DNA of 64,000 bases from Metabacillus idriensis (GTDB lineage Bacteria > Bacillota > Bacilli > Bacillales > Bacillaceae), in assembly GCF_009674765.1 (NCBI RefSeq), contig NZ_WKKF01000001.1, forward strand, positions 1,116,001 to 1,180,000. Reading direction: 5' to 3'. This document shows, in pieces, positions 8,855 to 17,837 of the stretch. A program made the position numbers and the translations under genes. Within the stretch, counting starts at the first letter, position 1, and the number at the start of each line of letters is the position of its first letter. The notes under the pieces are model-generated. The model saw only the letters and a list, made by a program, of their open reading frames with translations. It searched no databases and was not told where the DNA came from.

Positions 8855-10675
8855 ATGCCAAAGAAAGATAAGCAGGATTTAATTAAGCAGAGATTCTACT
8901 ATTCTACGGATCAAATTATTGAAAAGCCTTTTAATTGGAAACAGATGGGGAGGTTAATGGGGTACATTAAGCCGTATTCAAAAAACCTTTTGCCTCTTTC
9001 TTTTCTTACCGTAATTATGACGACCATTGTCCGTTTAATTGTGCCAATTTTAATCGGCGTATACACGCTTGATAAAGCAATCGTTCAGAAAGACCTGGAT
9101 TTGCTGTGGGTGCTGGTAGGGTCCATTTTTGGACTTTACCTCATTTCATATGTGGCCAATACGCTCAGGAGCAGATGGATGAACATGCTTGGGCAAAATG
9201 TCATCTATGATTTGCGCAAGCATTTGTTTACACATGTTCAATCTCTGTCCCACCGTTTTTTTGATTCCCGGTCAGCAGGATCGATTCTCGTCCGCATTAT
9301 GAATGACATTAACTCTCTGCAGGAGCTTTTTACAAGCGGGGTTATTAATCTATTAATGGATTTCCTTTTGCTTATCGGGGTTATTATCATCTTGTTTACG
9401 ATCAGTCCGCCGCTTGCCCTTGCCATTATGATTATCCTGCCGATTATGTTTTTTATCTCAACAAGCCTGCGCAAAAAAATCCGGAGATCATGGCAAACCG
9501 TCCGCCTGAAGCAGTCTATGCTGAATTCTCATTTGAATGAAAGCATACAGGGCATCCGGGTTACTCAAGCTTACACGCAGGAAAAGGAGAACATTCAGTT
9601 CTTTGACGGGATCAACACGGAAAACTTCAGCAGCTGGCAGGATGCGACGCAGAAGAATGCTGTCTTCCGTCCATTTGTAGAAATGACAAATGCAATAGGC
9701 ACTGCCATTCTTATTTGGTTTGGTGCTTCATTAATTGCAAATGAATCAATTACCATTGGAGAGTTTGTTTCCTTTGCTTTTTACCTGGGAATGTTCTGGG
9801 AGCCGATTTCAAGACTTGGCCAAGTGTATAATCAGCTGCTGATGGGGATGGCCTCATCTGAACGGATTTTCGAATTTTTAGATGAAAAACCAATTGTTTC
9901 AGAAACCGATGATCCGGTCGTTCTGCAAGATATGAAGGGGGATATCGAGTTTGATAAAGTTGAATTTTCATATGATGGGAACCGCAAGGCATTAAACGGA
10001 GTTTCCCTTCAAATTGAATCCGGTCAGACTGTCGCCCTTGTAGGACACACCGGTTCCGGAAAAACAACGATTGCAAACTTAATCAGCCGCTTTTACGATG
10101 CAACAGGCGGAGAAGTAAAGATCGACGGCTATAACATTCGGGATTTATCAATCGGAAGCCTGCGGTCGCAAATCAGCGTCGTTCTGCAGGATACCTTTAT
10201 CTTCTCGGGAACGATCAAGGAAAACATCCGTTTCGGCAGACCGGAAGCAGCAGACGAAGAAGTCATTGCTGCTGCTGAAGCAGTCGGGGCAGATGAATTT
10301 ATTAAAGATCTTGTAAATGGCTATGAGACAGAGGTTGAAGAACGCGGAAACGTGCTATCTGTTGGGGAAAGGCAGCTTCTTTCTTTTGCAAGAGCCATAC
10401 TTGCTAATCCGAAAATATTAATTTTGGATGAAGCAACAGCAAGTATTGATACAGAATCAGAAGTGAAAATCCAGCAGGCCCTAAAAACGCTTTTAAAAGG
10501 CAGAACCGCTATTATGATTGCCCATCGCTTATCGACGATTCGCGAGGCGGACAATATTATTGTACTCGATCATGGGAATATTATGGAGCAGGGAAATCAC
10601 GAAGAGCTTATGAAGCAGCAGGGAATCTATTTTGAGCTTGTGAAAGCTCAATTCAGAATGCTTGACGCAGGGTAA
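8855..10675 (+). CDS. yknV: ABC exporter half-transporter YknV
   Basis: About 606 residues: N-terminal cytosolic tail, six membrane helices, then an NBD with Walker A GHTGSGKTT, Q-loop VVLQDTFIF, Walker B ILILDEATASID and H-loop IIAHRLST. The signature motif is LSVGERQ instead of LSGGQ. Together with the Asp substitution in YknU this suggests an asymmetric heterodimer with one consensus and one degenerate ATP site. ATG 8855 has AGGTG 6 nt upstream; GTG 8846, directly after the yknU stop, is an alternative. The substrate is unknown. Confidence 0.92.
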   Translation: MPKKDKQDLIKQRFYYSTDQIIEKPFNWKQMGRLMGYIKPYSKNLLPLSFLTVIMTTIVRLIVPILIGVYTLDKAIVQKDLDLLWVLVGSIFGLYLISYVANTLRSRWMNMLGQNVIYDLRKHLFTHVQSLSHRFFDSRSAGSILVRIMNDINSLQELFTSGVINLLMDFLLLIGVIIILFTISPPLALAIMIILPIMFFISTSLRKKIRRSWQTVRLKQSMLNSHLNESIQGIRVTQAYTQEKENIQFFDGINTENFSSWQDATQKNAVFRPFVEMTNAIGTAILIWFGASLIANESITIGEFVSFAFYLGMFWEPISRLGQVYNQLLMGMASSERIFEFLDEKPIVSETDDPVVLQDMKGDIEFDKVEFSYDGNRKALNGVSLQIESGQTVALVGHTGSGKTTIANLISRFYDATGGEVKIDGYNIRDLSIGSLRSQISVVLQDTFIFSGTIKENIRFGRPEAADEEVIAAAEAVGADEFIKDLVNGYETEVEERGNVLSVGERQLLSFARAILANPKILILDEATASIDTESEVKIQQALKTLLKGRTAIMIAHRLSTIREADNIIVLDHGNIMEQGNHEELMKQQGIYFELVKAQFRMLDAG

Positions 10676-10751
10676 GAAGAGAGAGCCAATCGATCGCGGT
10701 TGGCTCTTTTTATTGATCCTATAAAATATTTTCAAAGAATGATAGAAATGA

Positions 10752-10777
10752 TGAAACCTATTTTTATGACAATCGTA
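10752..10777 (+). promoter_or_regulatory. SigW-type ECF promoter for yknWXYZ
   Basis: TGAAAC at 10752-10757 is followed after exactly 16 nt by CGTATT at 10774. This matches the SigW consensus TGAAAC-N16-CGTA perfectly. It lies ~40 bp upstream of yknW, whose B. subtilis orthologue operon is a known SigW target. Confidence 0.9.
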
Positions 10778-10815
10778 TTACTTACAGAACATATAAAAAT
10801 TGGAGGTAATTGGAT

Positions 10816-11523
10816 ATGGAACAGCAAACAAATCATGCAGTTGAAGGAAACACACCAGAGCCGCCTAAACCGTCTTTATTCGGAATGATCATGAACCCGG
10901 GAGAGCAATTTGAGCGCATTCGTCAAAACCCTAAAGTGCTTGTTGGTTTTCTCCTTGTTACATTGATGGTTTTAGTAGGTACTTTCTTATCATTTGTAAA
11001 TGCTCCTGAACTTACAGGTGATCTAACATCAGAGCTTGGAGTTACAGAAGAAGAAGCCGCTATGTTTGGAACAATCATGGGCGTCGTCAGTATCGTTGTA
11101 GGAGGCATTGGCAGTATTATCGTTCTTATTATTATGGCTGCCATCACACTTGCGATTACGAAAATGGTTGGGTCTGCCGTTAAATTTAAACAAATTCTTT
11201 CCATGACGATTTACATTGCATTTGTCACATCGATTGGAACGCTTTTAAACGGACTTATTGCATTTTTAGTAAAAGAAGAAAATTATATCAATCCTTACAC
11301 TAGCTTGAACAGCATTGTTGGTGCTGAAGGGGGCCTTGGCGGACTGCTCATGACGCTTGAAGTTTTCACGATTTGGGGAACGGTTCTAACGGCAATCGGA
11401 CTTCAGCGCGTTGCAGGTTTATCAAAAGCGGCAGCCTGGACAATTGCGATCGTTTTCTTCGTCATCGGTGCAGTGCTGGCAACTGCAGGAGGCGTGCTTG
11501 AAGGGATGTTCCCTGCAGCATGA
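10816..11523 (+). CDS. yknW: Yip1-family membrane protein YknW
   Basis: A 235-residue Yip1-domain protein with a soluble N-terminus (to ~residue 38), then about five hydrophobic segments. In B. subtilis YknW interacts with YknXYZ and is needed for protection against the SdpC killing toxin. ATG 10816 is 9 nt after GGAGG at 10802-10806; an in-frame TTG at 10810 is too close. The stop overlaps the yknX start (ATGA), so the four genes are translationally linked. Confidence 0.92.
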   Translation: MEQQTNHAVEGNTPEPPKPSLFGMIMNPGEQFERIRQNPKVLVGFLLVTLMVLVGTFLSFVNAPELTGDLTSELGVTEEEAAMFGTIMGVVSIVVGGIGSIIVLIIMAAITLAITKMVGSAVKFKQILSMTIYIAFVTSIGTLLNGLIAFLVKEENYINPYTSLNSIVGAEGGLGGLLMTLEVFTIWGTVLTAIGLQRVAGLSKAAAWTIAIVFFVIGAVLATAGGVLEGMFPAA

Positions 11524-12647
11524 AGAAAAAAACCTGGATTTCAATCGGTGTCGTTTCAATCATCGCTTTGCTCGTTGGTGTAAACGTCTATCGTGCGATG
11601 AGCAAAGAGGTAGAAACCGTCCGTACAGTGAAGCTGTCTCAGCAGGAAATTGCTTCAAATGTGATGGTCCCTGGTACACTGAAGTTCCAAAATGAACAGT
11701 ATATTTATCAAGATCCGGAAAAAGGGGACATTGCTGAAATTCTAGTAAAAGAGGGAGATGCCGTAAAAGAGGGAACTCCCCTCCTCCGCTATGAAAATCA
11801 GCAGTTTTCTCTAGAAAAAGAACAAAATGCTCTTTCCATTGAATCTGGTTATCTTAAAATTAATCAGCTTGAAAATCAGCTGGACGATCTCAATGAAAAA
11901 GAAAAAGATTTAAGCAAACAAGTTGGAGAAGATGAAGCTGAAAAAACGATCAATGCTGAGCGTGATCAGCTGAAAATGGAACAAAAAATGGCAGATATAG
12001 AACTTCGCCAGCTTCTGCTGCAAAAAGAAACGATAGAAAAACAGCTTAGTGCTCTCGAAGTGAAAAGCGACATGTCAGGCACTGTCATGACAATTGATGA
12101 TAATCCTGAACAAGCAGCAGAACAGGGCGGCATAAAAGCAGTTATACATATTGCAAAAACAGATCAATTTATTGTCAGCGGCGTACTGTCTGAATATGAT
12201 TCTTTAAAAGTGGCAGACGGACAGCCTGTTACCTTAAGTTCAGATGTTGTCCCTGACGCAAAATGGAAGGGAAAAGTCAGCAAAATCGGTCTGCTTCCTG
12301 AAGCTCCGCCAAGTTCAATGGGTACTGAAAATGCGGCTGTACAATATCCGGTAGAGGTATCCATTGAAGGCAGCGAAATGATGGCAAAACCCGGCTTTAA
12401 ACTGATTATGGAAATTGAAACGGAAAAGCGCAGCGTGCAGACGGTACCTGTTGATGCTGTAAAACAAGATGGTGAGGACTATTTTGTCTATACCGTTCTG
12501 GACGGGAAAACGAAGAAAAAGACGATTGAAATAGGAACAGCTTCTTCCGATTATATGGAAGTTAAAGATGGATTAACAGCAGATGATGCGATTGTTTCAA
12601 AGCCGAAAGACGATCTTCAGAGCGGGACGGAAGTGACGGTGAAATGA
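11520..12647 (+). CDS. yknX: HlyD/MacA-type periplasmic-adaptor-like protein YknX
   Basis: A 375-residue membrane-fusion-protein homologue. There is one N-terminal membrane anchor (residues ~5-25), a split lipoyl-like domain (IYQDPEKGDIAEILVKEGDAV...GTPLLRYE), a charged coiled-coil hairpin (~100-180) and beta-barrel domains. In a Gram-positive it works outside the membrane with the MacB-type permease YknZ and ATPase YknY. It overlaps yknW by 4 nt at its start and yknY by 4 nt at its end. Confidence 0.93.
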   Translation: MKKKTWISIGVVSIIALLVGVNVYRAMSKEVETVRTVKLSQQEIASNVMVPGTLKFQNEQYIYQDPEKGDIAEILVKEGDAVKEGTPLLRYENQQFSLEKEQNALSIESGYLKINQLENQLDDLNEKEKDLSKQVGEDEAEKTINAERDQLKMEQKMADIELRQLLLQKETIEKQLSALEVKSDMSGTVMTIDDNPEQAAEQGGIKAVIHIAKTDQFIVSGVLSEYDSLKVADGQPVTLSSDVVPDAKWKGKVSKIGLLPEAPPSSMGTENAAVQYPVEVSIEGSEMMAKPGFKLIMEIETEKRSVQTVPVDAVKQDGEDYFVYTVLDGKTKKKTIEIGTASSDYMEVKDGLTADDAIVSKPKDDLQSGTEVTVK

Positions 12648-13330
12648 TCCAGCTTTCCGGCATTACGAAAAGCTACAAGGTCGGAAAAGAATCATTCGAC
12701 GTTTTAAAAGACATCCATTTAACCATTGAAGAAGGCGAATTCATTTCCATAATGGGCCCATCGGGTTCAGGGAAATCGACGTTAATGAATATTATCGGCT
12801 GCTTGGACCGTCCGACAAACGGACATTATTTTCTGGGCGGAGAAGACGTTGCCGCCTATCAGGACACAGATCTCGCTAAAGTGAGAAACCTCTCCATCGG
12901 TTTTGTCTTTCAGCAGTTTCAGCTGCTGCCGAGACTGACGGCCTTGAAAAATGTAGAGCTTCCAATGGTCTATGCAGGAGTAAAGAAAAAAGAGCGGGAA
13001 GAACGGGCGATGCTGGCACTTGAGAAAGTCGGGCTTGCAGACCGGATGAACCATCTCCCGAATGAGCTTTCAGGCGGGCAAAAACAGCGTGTAGCTATAG
13101 CCCGTTCCATTGTCAACAGGCCTCGTCTTATCCTTGCAGATGAGCCTACAGGTGCTCTGGATACAAAGACAAGCGTCTCCATTATGGAGCAATTTGCAGC
13201 TCTTAATCTTGAGGGGACAACAGTGATCATTGTCACACATGAACAGGAAGTAGCGGACTACACGAAGCGCATCATCATGGTAAGAGACGGGGAAGTTCAA
13301 TCTGCCGGGGCGGAAAGGAGAAACGCATGA
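12644..13330 (+). CDS. yknY: ABC transporter ATP-binding protein YknY
   Basis: A 228-residue LolD/MacB-class ATPase with Walker A GPSGSGKST, the Q-loop region FVFQQFQLLPRLTALKNVELP, signature LSGGQKQRVAIARS, Walker B LILADEPTGALD and H-loop IIVTHE. It powers the YknZ permease. ATG overlaps the yknX stop, and the 3' end overlaps yknZ by 4 nt. Confidence 0.94.
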   Translation: MIQLSGITKSYKVGKESFDVLKDIHLTIEEGEFISIMGPSGSGKSTLMNIIGCLDRPTNGHYFLGGEDVAAYQDTDLAKVRNLSIGFVFQQFQLLPRLTALKNVELPMVYAGVKKKEREERAMLALEKVGLADRMNHLPNELSGGQKQRVAIARSIVNRPRLILADEPTGALDTKTSVSIMEQFAALNLEGTTVIIVTHEQEVADYTKRIIMVRDGEVQSAGAERRNA

Positions 13331-14520
13331 GCATAATGGAAAACCTGCGGATGGCGTTCGCTTCTGTTCTCGCTCATAAGCTGAGGTCTATTTTAACAAT
13401 GCTTGGGATCATTATTGGTGTTGCATCTGTCATACTTGTTGTGGCCATCGGACAGGGCGGAGAGCAAATGCTGAAATCGCAATTTACCGGTTCAAGCAAC
13501 ACGATTGAAGTGTTTTACCAGCCAAGTGAAGAAGAAATGCAGTCGAATCCCAATGCTTATATGGAATCAGCCTTTACTCAGTCGGATATTGATGAGTTAT
13601 CAGGTATCCCTGAAGTCTCTAAAGTAGTGGCCTCCAGCTCGGAATTCATGCCTGCCAGGTACAGGGAAGATACAGTGGATACTTCCATTTTTGGCATTAA
13701 TCAGGCTTACATTGAAGTAAACGAACTGAAAATTGAGTCTGGAAGAAATCTTGTTGAAGGCGACTTTATCGGCGGCCGCCGTGCTGGCGTCATCAGTCAG
13801 GAGACGAAAAAGGAGTTATTTAAAGAGAAAAATCCTATTGGTGAAGTAATCTGGGTAAATGGGCAGCCGTTTGAGATTGTCGGTGTGCTTGAAAAGCCGA
13901 CTGGTCTTTTTTCTTTTGGCTCCATGGAAATTTACTTGCCTTCCAATACCTATCGTGCTTCCTTCGGCAAATCTGATTTTAATCAGGTAACTCTTCAGGC
14001 AGAAAGTGCAGAGGAACTTCAGGAAGCAGGAAAAAAAGCAACCGCGCTCTTGAATCAGAAGCATAATAAAGAGGATGCGTATCAAGTCTTCAATATGGAA
14101 GAAATCGCTGAAGGAATCGGACAGGTAACTAGAATTATGACATTAATCATCGGGTCCATTGCAGGGATTTCGCTCTTTGTCGGCGGCATCGGGGTCATGA
14201 ATATCATGCTTGTTTCTGTCACTGAAAGAACCAGGGAAATCGGCATCAGAAAAGCGCTGGGAGCGACGAAAAGACAAATACTCACTCAATTTTTAATTGA
14301 GTCCATTACTCTAACCCTCATTGGCGGGATCATCGGCATTCTGCTTGGGGCGGGAGGGGCGTCGCTTGTTTCCGTTTTTGCAGGCTGGCCGTCGCTTGTT
14401 TCGTGGCAGGTTGTACTCGGCGGACTCGGATTCTCCATGATCATCGGCGTCATCTTTGGGATGCTGCCTGCAAACAAAGCAGCAAGACTCGATCCGATTG
14501 ATGCTCTTCGATATGAATAA
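13327..14520 (+). CDS. yknZ: MacB-like ABC permease YknZ
   Basis: A 397-residue FtsX/MacB-type permease. There is one N-terminal helix (LGIIIGVASVILVVAIGQG), a ~220-residue extracytoplasmic MacB_PCD domain and three C-terminal helices with TERTREIGIRKALGATKRQI at the coupling region. Length equals the B. subtilis orthologue. It is the last gene of the yknWXYZ operon; the hairpin at 14528 terminates transcription. Confidence 0.94.
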   Translation: MSIMENLRMAFASVLAHKLRSILTMLGIIIGVASVILVVAIGQGGEQMLKSQFTGSSNTIEVFYQPSEEEMQSNPNAYMESAFTQSDIDELSGIPEVSKVVASSSEFMPARYREDTVDTSIFGINQAYIEVNELKIESGRNLVEGDFIGGRRAGVISQETKKELFKEKNPIGEVIWVNGQPFEIVGVLEKPTGLFSFGSMEIYLPSNTYRASFGKSDFNQVTLQAESAEELQEAGKKATALLNQKHNKEDAYQVFNMEEIAEGIGQVTRIMTLIIGSIAGISLFVGGIGVMNIMLVSVTERTREIGIRKALGATKRQILTQFLIESITLTLIGGIIGILLGAGGASLVSVFAGWPSLVSWQVVLGGLGFSMIIGVIFGMLPANKAARLDPIDALRYE

Positions 14521-14527
14521 GGATAAG

Positions 14528-14558
14528 ATAAGCTCATCTATTTAGATGAGCTTATTTT
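14528..14558 (+). terminator. Terminator of yknWXYZ
   Basis: ATAAGCTCATCTA pairs with TAGATGAGCTTAT, loop TT, then TTTT. Confidence 0.9.
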
Positions 14559-14775
14559 AATCGTGCTCTCATTAATATCCGAATTTTACTGTGGAATCTT
14601 TTCGCATGAAACAGGACTTCTCAGGCTGTGATTGGATGTAATAAGACGCAGGATCATAAACCAGAGAAAACCCGGCAGAACAGCCGATTCCACATTTCTC
14701 ATAAAAAAACTCTTGCCCCATGCTGGTGATGATGGTAAAAAGGGTATAGGTATTTTATGTGCAGATGAGATTGGA

Positions 14776-15384
14776 ATGATTACAATGAAGTTTGGGAAAA
14801 TTGCCGCATTTCTTTTTAAAATGGGGGTGCTAGCCGTTCTTTTGCTGATGGTTTATTCTTCCTTGAGCATCTGGCATTTCGGCAATAAGCACGAAACCGT
14901 TAAGACCGATGCAGCCATTGTGCTCGGAGCTGCTGCATGGGGAGAGAATCCTTCACCCGTCTTTAAAGAACGGATCAACCATGCAATCAAGCTATATAAA
15001 AAGGAAGATGTTGATAAGATTATCTTTACAGGAGGCAAAGCGATCAAAACGGATTTGCCTGAAGCGGTTGTCGGAAAAAACTATGCGGTCAAGCACGGTG
15101 TGAAAGAATCAGATATTTTACTTGAGACAAGCTCAAGACTGACAGAAGATAATCTGAAGAACGCATATGAAGCAGGGAAAAAAGCAGGATTGAATTCTTA
15201 CACGATCGTAAGCGATCCATATCATATGAAGCGTTCCTTCCTTCTTGCAAAAGAACTTGGGATGAAAGCTTATTCTTCACCTACTACGACTTCAGCGTAT
15301 CAAACGTGGGAAACGAAATTGCCTGTGTATACAAAAGAAGTGCTTTTTTATGCTGGATACCTGGTAACGGCACCATTTGAATAA
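14776..15384 (+). CDS. YdcF-like DUF218 membrane protein
   Basis: About 202 residues with an N-terminal membrane anchor (FKMGVLAVLLLMVYSSLSIW) and a DUF218/ElyC-SanA domain: TDAAIVLGAAAW, IIFTGGKAIKTDLPEA, LLETSSRLTEDNL and YTIVSDPYHMKR. The family includes vancomycin-sensitivity protein SanA and ElyC, linked to envelope integrity; the reaction is unknown. The start is uncertain. ATG 14776 and ATG 14785 give the usual family length but have weak SDs, and the frame stays open back to 14632. The first inverted repeat of the 15389 element begins 5 nt after the stop. Confidence 0.82.
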   Translation: MITMKFGKIAAFLFKMGVLAVLLLMVYSSLSIWHFGNKHETVKTDAAIVLGAAAWGENPSPVFKERINHAIKLYKKEDVDKIIFTGGKAIKTDLPEAVVGKNYAVKHGVKESDILLETSSRLTEDNLKNAYEAGKKAGLNSYTIVSDPYHMKRSFLLAKELGMKAYSSPTTTSAYQTWETKLPVYTKEVLFYAGYLVTAPFE

Positions 15385-15650
15385 TTAGAGAAAAAGAGGA
15401 TCGTCTTTTAGATATAACGGGTTCGGTTCAGAGGTGCAAATACTTAAAAAACATTATAATTCGGAATCCAATCAGCATTTAAATTGAGGTCTATTTATTT
15501 GTTGATATATAAAGGTTTTTATTTTTTCAACAGGAGAATCAGCAGTACATTTCGCACACCAATTAACAAGAGTCTGTTGGATAGCAGTCAGCGTTTAAAA
15601 GAGATACGATAGTGAACAAAAGACACATATTAATCATTAGGAAAGGGATG

Positions 15651-15845
15651 ATGACGATGACGAAATTATCTTATAGTGGTTTAAAATATGGAGAAAGTGA
15701 TGTGGAAATAAAATTATTGGTGGATATACAAAACAATCATATTGAAATAACACATACCAAGGAAGTATCTCAAGTAATGAATTACTCAACAGGTGAATAT
15801 ATCGTAGTAAATCGAAACACCTTGAAATTTGAGGTTGTTTCATAA
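15651..15845 (+). CDS. Orphan 64-residue protein inside the inverted-repeat element
   Basis: The frame encodes a small protein beginning MTMTKLSYSGLKYGESDVEI and ending VNRNTLKFEVVS. It has no membrane segment or Cys. AGGAAAGG at 15639-15646 precedes a cluster of ATGs (15648, 15651, 15657); 15651 or 15657 has the better spacing. A terminator follows at 15874. Codon usage is AT-rich compared with neighbours. I do not recognise the family. Confidence 0.6.
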   Translation: MTMTKLSYSGLKYGESDVEIKLLVDIQNNHIEITHTKEVSQVMNYSTGEYIVVNRNTLKFEVVS

Positions 15846-15873
15846 TACGATTCTATTATTCAGTAAAATTTTT

Positions 15874-15905
15874 AAAAGCAACTGAGCGAATTCAGTTGCT
15901 TTTTC
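15874..15905 (+). terminator. Terminator of the orphan gene
   Basis: AAAAGCAACTG pairs with CAGTTGCTTTTT across an 8-nt loop. Confidence 0.85.
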
Positions 15906-16085
15906 TGTTGTTAATGTATTGTTAAAACATATGCTATTTGTTATGCGAATTAGGTTGCGAATTGGTGTTTTGCACCTCACAACTGAACCCGTTACTTTTA
16001 GATGGATCCTCTTTTTTATTGCTTTATCATGGAATGACTTATAGAAGCACAAACTATTCAGAGTGTTAAGTTTAAGGAGAAGAGT

Positions 16086-17024
16086 GTGGTTCCTTTGTTT
16101 ACAAGAGTGTGTGAATGGCTTTGGGGCTATCCTATGATCATTTATTTGTAAGTATTATGGTGCAGTCTAATGCAGTTTCCCTTTCTTTGGGGCATTCAGC
16201 AGGGCTGCCGAAATTAATAACCGGGGTGGCATTAATGGTTGTAACGGCTCTCGTTGTCTTCGGAGGAATGAAACGTATCAGCCGGGTCATGAGTGTTTTC
16301 GTGCCTTTAATGGTCGGACTTTACATAGCAGCAACTTTCTGGGTCATTATAAGTCATACAGCTGAGCTGCCAGCTATATTTAAAGAAATTTTTGTCCATG
16401 CGTTTACTCCATCAGCGGCACTGGGGCTTTTCCCTGGTGCTGCCATTGCAGGTACTCTTAGATGGGGGTTATCAAGAGGGCTTTATTCCAGTGAAGCTGG
16501 ACTCGGTACATCAGCTATCGCTCACTCTGCCACAGCTGTAAAAAAACCGCTCACACAAGCCTATTGGGGAATGCTTGCGGTCATCGTGGATACTCTTGTC
16601 ATTTGTACCCTTACTGGACTGGCCGTGCTTTGCTCCGGGGTTGGAAAGAGCACAGCGAGCAGGAGGCATCCTCTCTGGTTGCATATGCCTTTGCAACACT
16701 GATCCCTGAAAGGGCAGCGGCACATATGCTTTCTTTTTTCCTTACCTTATATGTTCTATCGACAATTATGATCATGATCTATTACGGGGAAAAACAAATG
16801 GAATTTCTTAGACCAGAAACAAAAATGCCTGCAGTTCGACTCTTTTATTTATCAGCGATTCTTGCCGGGGCTGCATGCAGTGTAAAGCTTGTCTGGACAC
16901 TGCTTGATTTCTTCCTATTTTGATTGTCATACCCAATATTCTAGCTGTCATAAAACTGATTCCGGCTGTTAAAAAAGCCCTGCTCGAGCATTTACGTAAT
17001 AATTCCAACCATTTGAATGAATAA
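16086..17024 (+). pseudogene. Decayed sodium:alanine symporter (AGCS family)
   Basis: GTG 16086, 6 nt after AAGGAG, opens the AGCS N-terminus (FTRVCEWLWGYPMIIYL) and stops after 21 codons. From about 16147 a second frame carries the middle of the transporter (LPKLITGVALMVVTALVVFGG... RGLYSSEAGLGTSAIAHSATA). It shifts near 16640 to the frame ending at 16923 (AYAFATLIPERAAAHMLSFF), then shifts again so that ILIVIPNILAVIKLIPAVKK runs to a stop at 17024. The region joining the N-terminus to the middle (~150 codons) is missing. Intact AGCS proteins are ~450-540 residues. One internal deletion and at least two frameshifts rule out a working carrier. Confidence 0.88.
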
Positions 17025-17630
17025 TTTTATACTGAAACCAAGTAAGATAACACCGGCAATGAAGGTAATGGCTTTCAGCATTCTATCTTTAATATAATCC
17101 CGGATAAAATGAATCGTCAGAGCAATATTTAAATTCCATAGAGTAACACCCGCTATGATCAGCAAACTGTAGATCAGCAAATAGAGAAAGGTATGATGCG
17201 GGCCAAGGCTTGTCAGCGCAGATCCATAAACCCCGAGCCAAAATATAAAAATAAACGGGTTGCCAAGAGCAATGAAAAAGCCAGTCCAATATGATCCCGC
17301 ACCGCTCTTTTTTTCATCATCTGACTCTATTATTTTTTCTGCAGACAGCGAGCGGAGAATACTGCCAATGCCGAGCTTCGCTAAAAAATAGCTTCCAACA
17401 GCACTTAAGATTGCAGAAAACAGCGTGCTTTCAAGAAAGGTCACAAGACCGAGAAAGATGCCGAACATTAACATCATATCGACTGTGATGGCTCCGATTC
17501 CAACTAGCATCGCAGGCCAAAAACCTCCCATGATTCCTCTCTTGATCATCTCCAATTTAATCGGACCTATTGGTGCAGCCAGACTTATGCCAAGCACAAT
17601 CGGTTTAACGATAAAGAATAAGCTTTCCAT
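16992..17630 (-). CDS. LysE/RhtB-family amino-acid exporter
   Basis: A 212-residue integral membrane protein with about six hydrophobic helices. The N-terminal PIGPIKLEMIKRGIMGGF and central FFIALGNPFIFIFWLGVYG motifs are typical of LysE/RhtB exporters, which extrude amino acids or their derivatives. The substrate is unknown. Start ATG 17630 lacks a strong SD (AAAGG about 15 nt upstream). Its 3' end overlaps the 3' end of the convergent decayed symporter by 33 bp. Confidence 0.9.
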   Translation of the reverse strand: MESLFFIVKPIVLGISLAAPIGPIKLEMIKRGIMGGFWPAMLVGIGAITVDMMLMFGIFLGLVTFLESTLFSAILSAVGSYFLAKLGIGSILRSLSAEKIIESDDEKKSGAGSYWTGFFIALGNPFIFIFWLGVYGSALTSLGPHHTFLYLLIYSLLIIAGVTLWNLNIALTIHFIRDYIKDRMLKAITFIAGVILLGFSIKLFIQMVGIIT

Positions 17631-17837
17631 CCAGATTCATCTGCCTTTCGATTCCTTGTCCATTAAGTGTATTCGGACAGGCGGTATTTATTGATCATAA
17701 TTTCTGCTGAGCTGCAATAAATTGAAAAAACGGATGAGGCGTGTACTGTTTTCTTTTTTGCTTGTGGAAAAAGGGTTTTGAATCGTCTGCGGTTAACTAT
17801 TTAAAGAGAAAAATTTCCGGCAAACGAGGGATCTCAT

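Larger units (their letters stand above)
15389..16017. mobile_element. ~630-bp element bounded by long imperfect terminal inverted repeats
   Basis: The left end (15389 to ~15475) reads AAAAAGAGGATCGTC, a TAACGGGTTC core, then GAGGTGCAAA. The reverse complement of the right end (~15945-16017) reads AAAAAGAGGATCCATC, TAACGGGTTCAG, then GAGGTGCAAAA. Weaker similarity continues inward (AATTCGGAA against AATTCGCAA). Arms are thus ~55-85 bp. Between them lie one small orphan gene and its terminator. No transposase and no clear target-site duplication are visible. A MITE-like or cassette element is the best reading. Confidence 0.65.
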
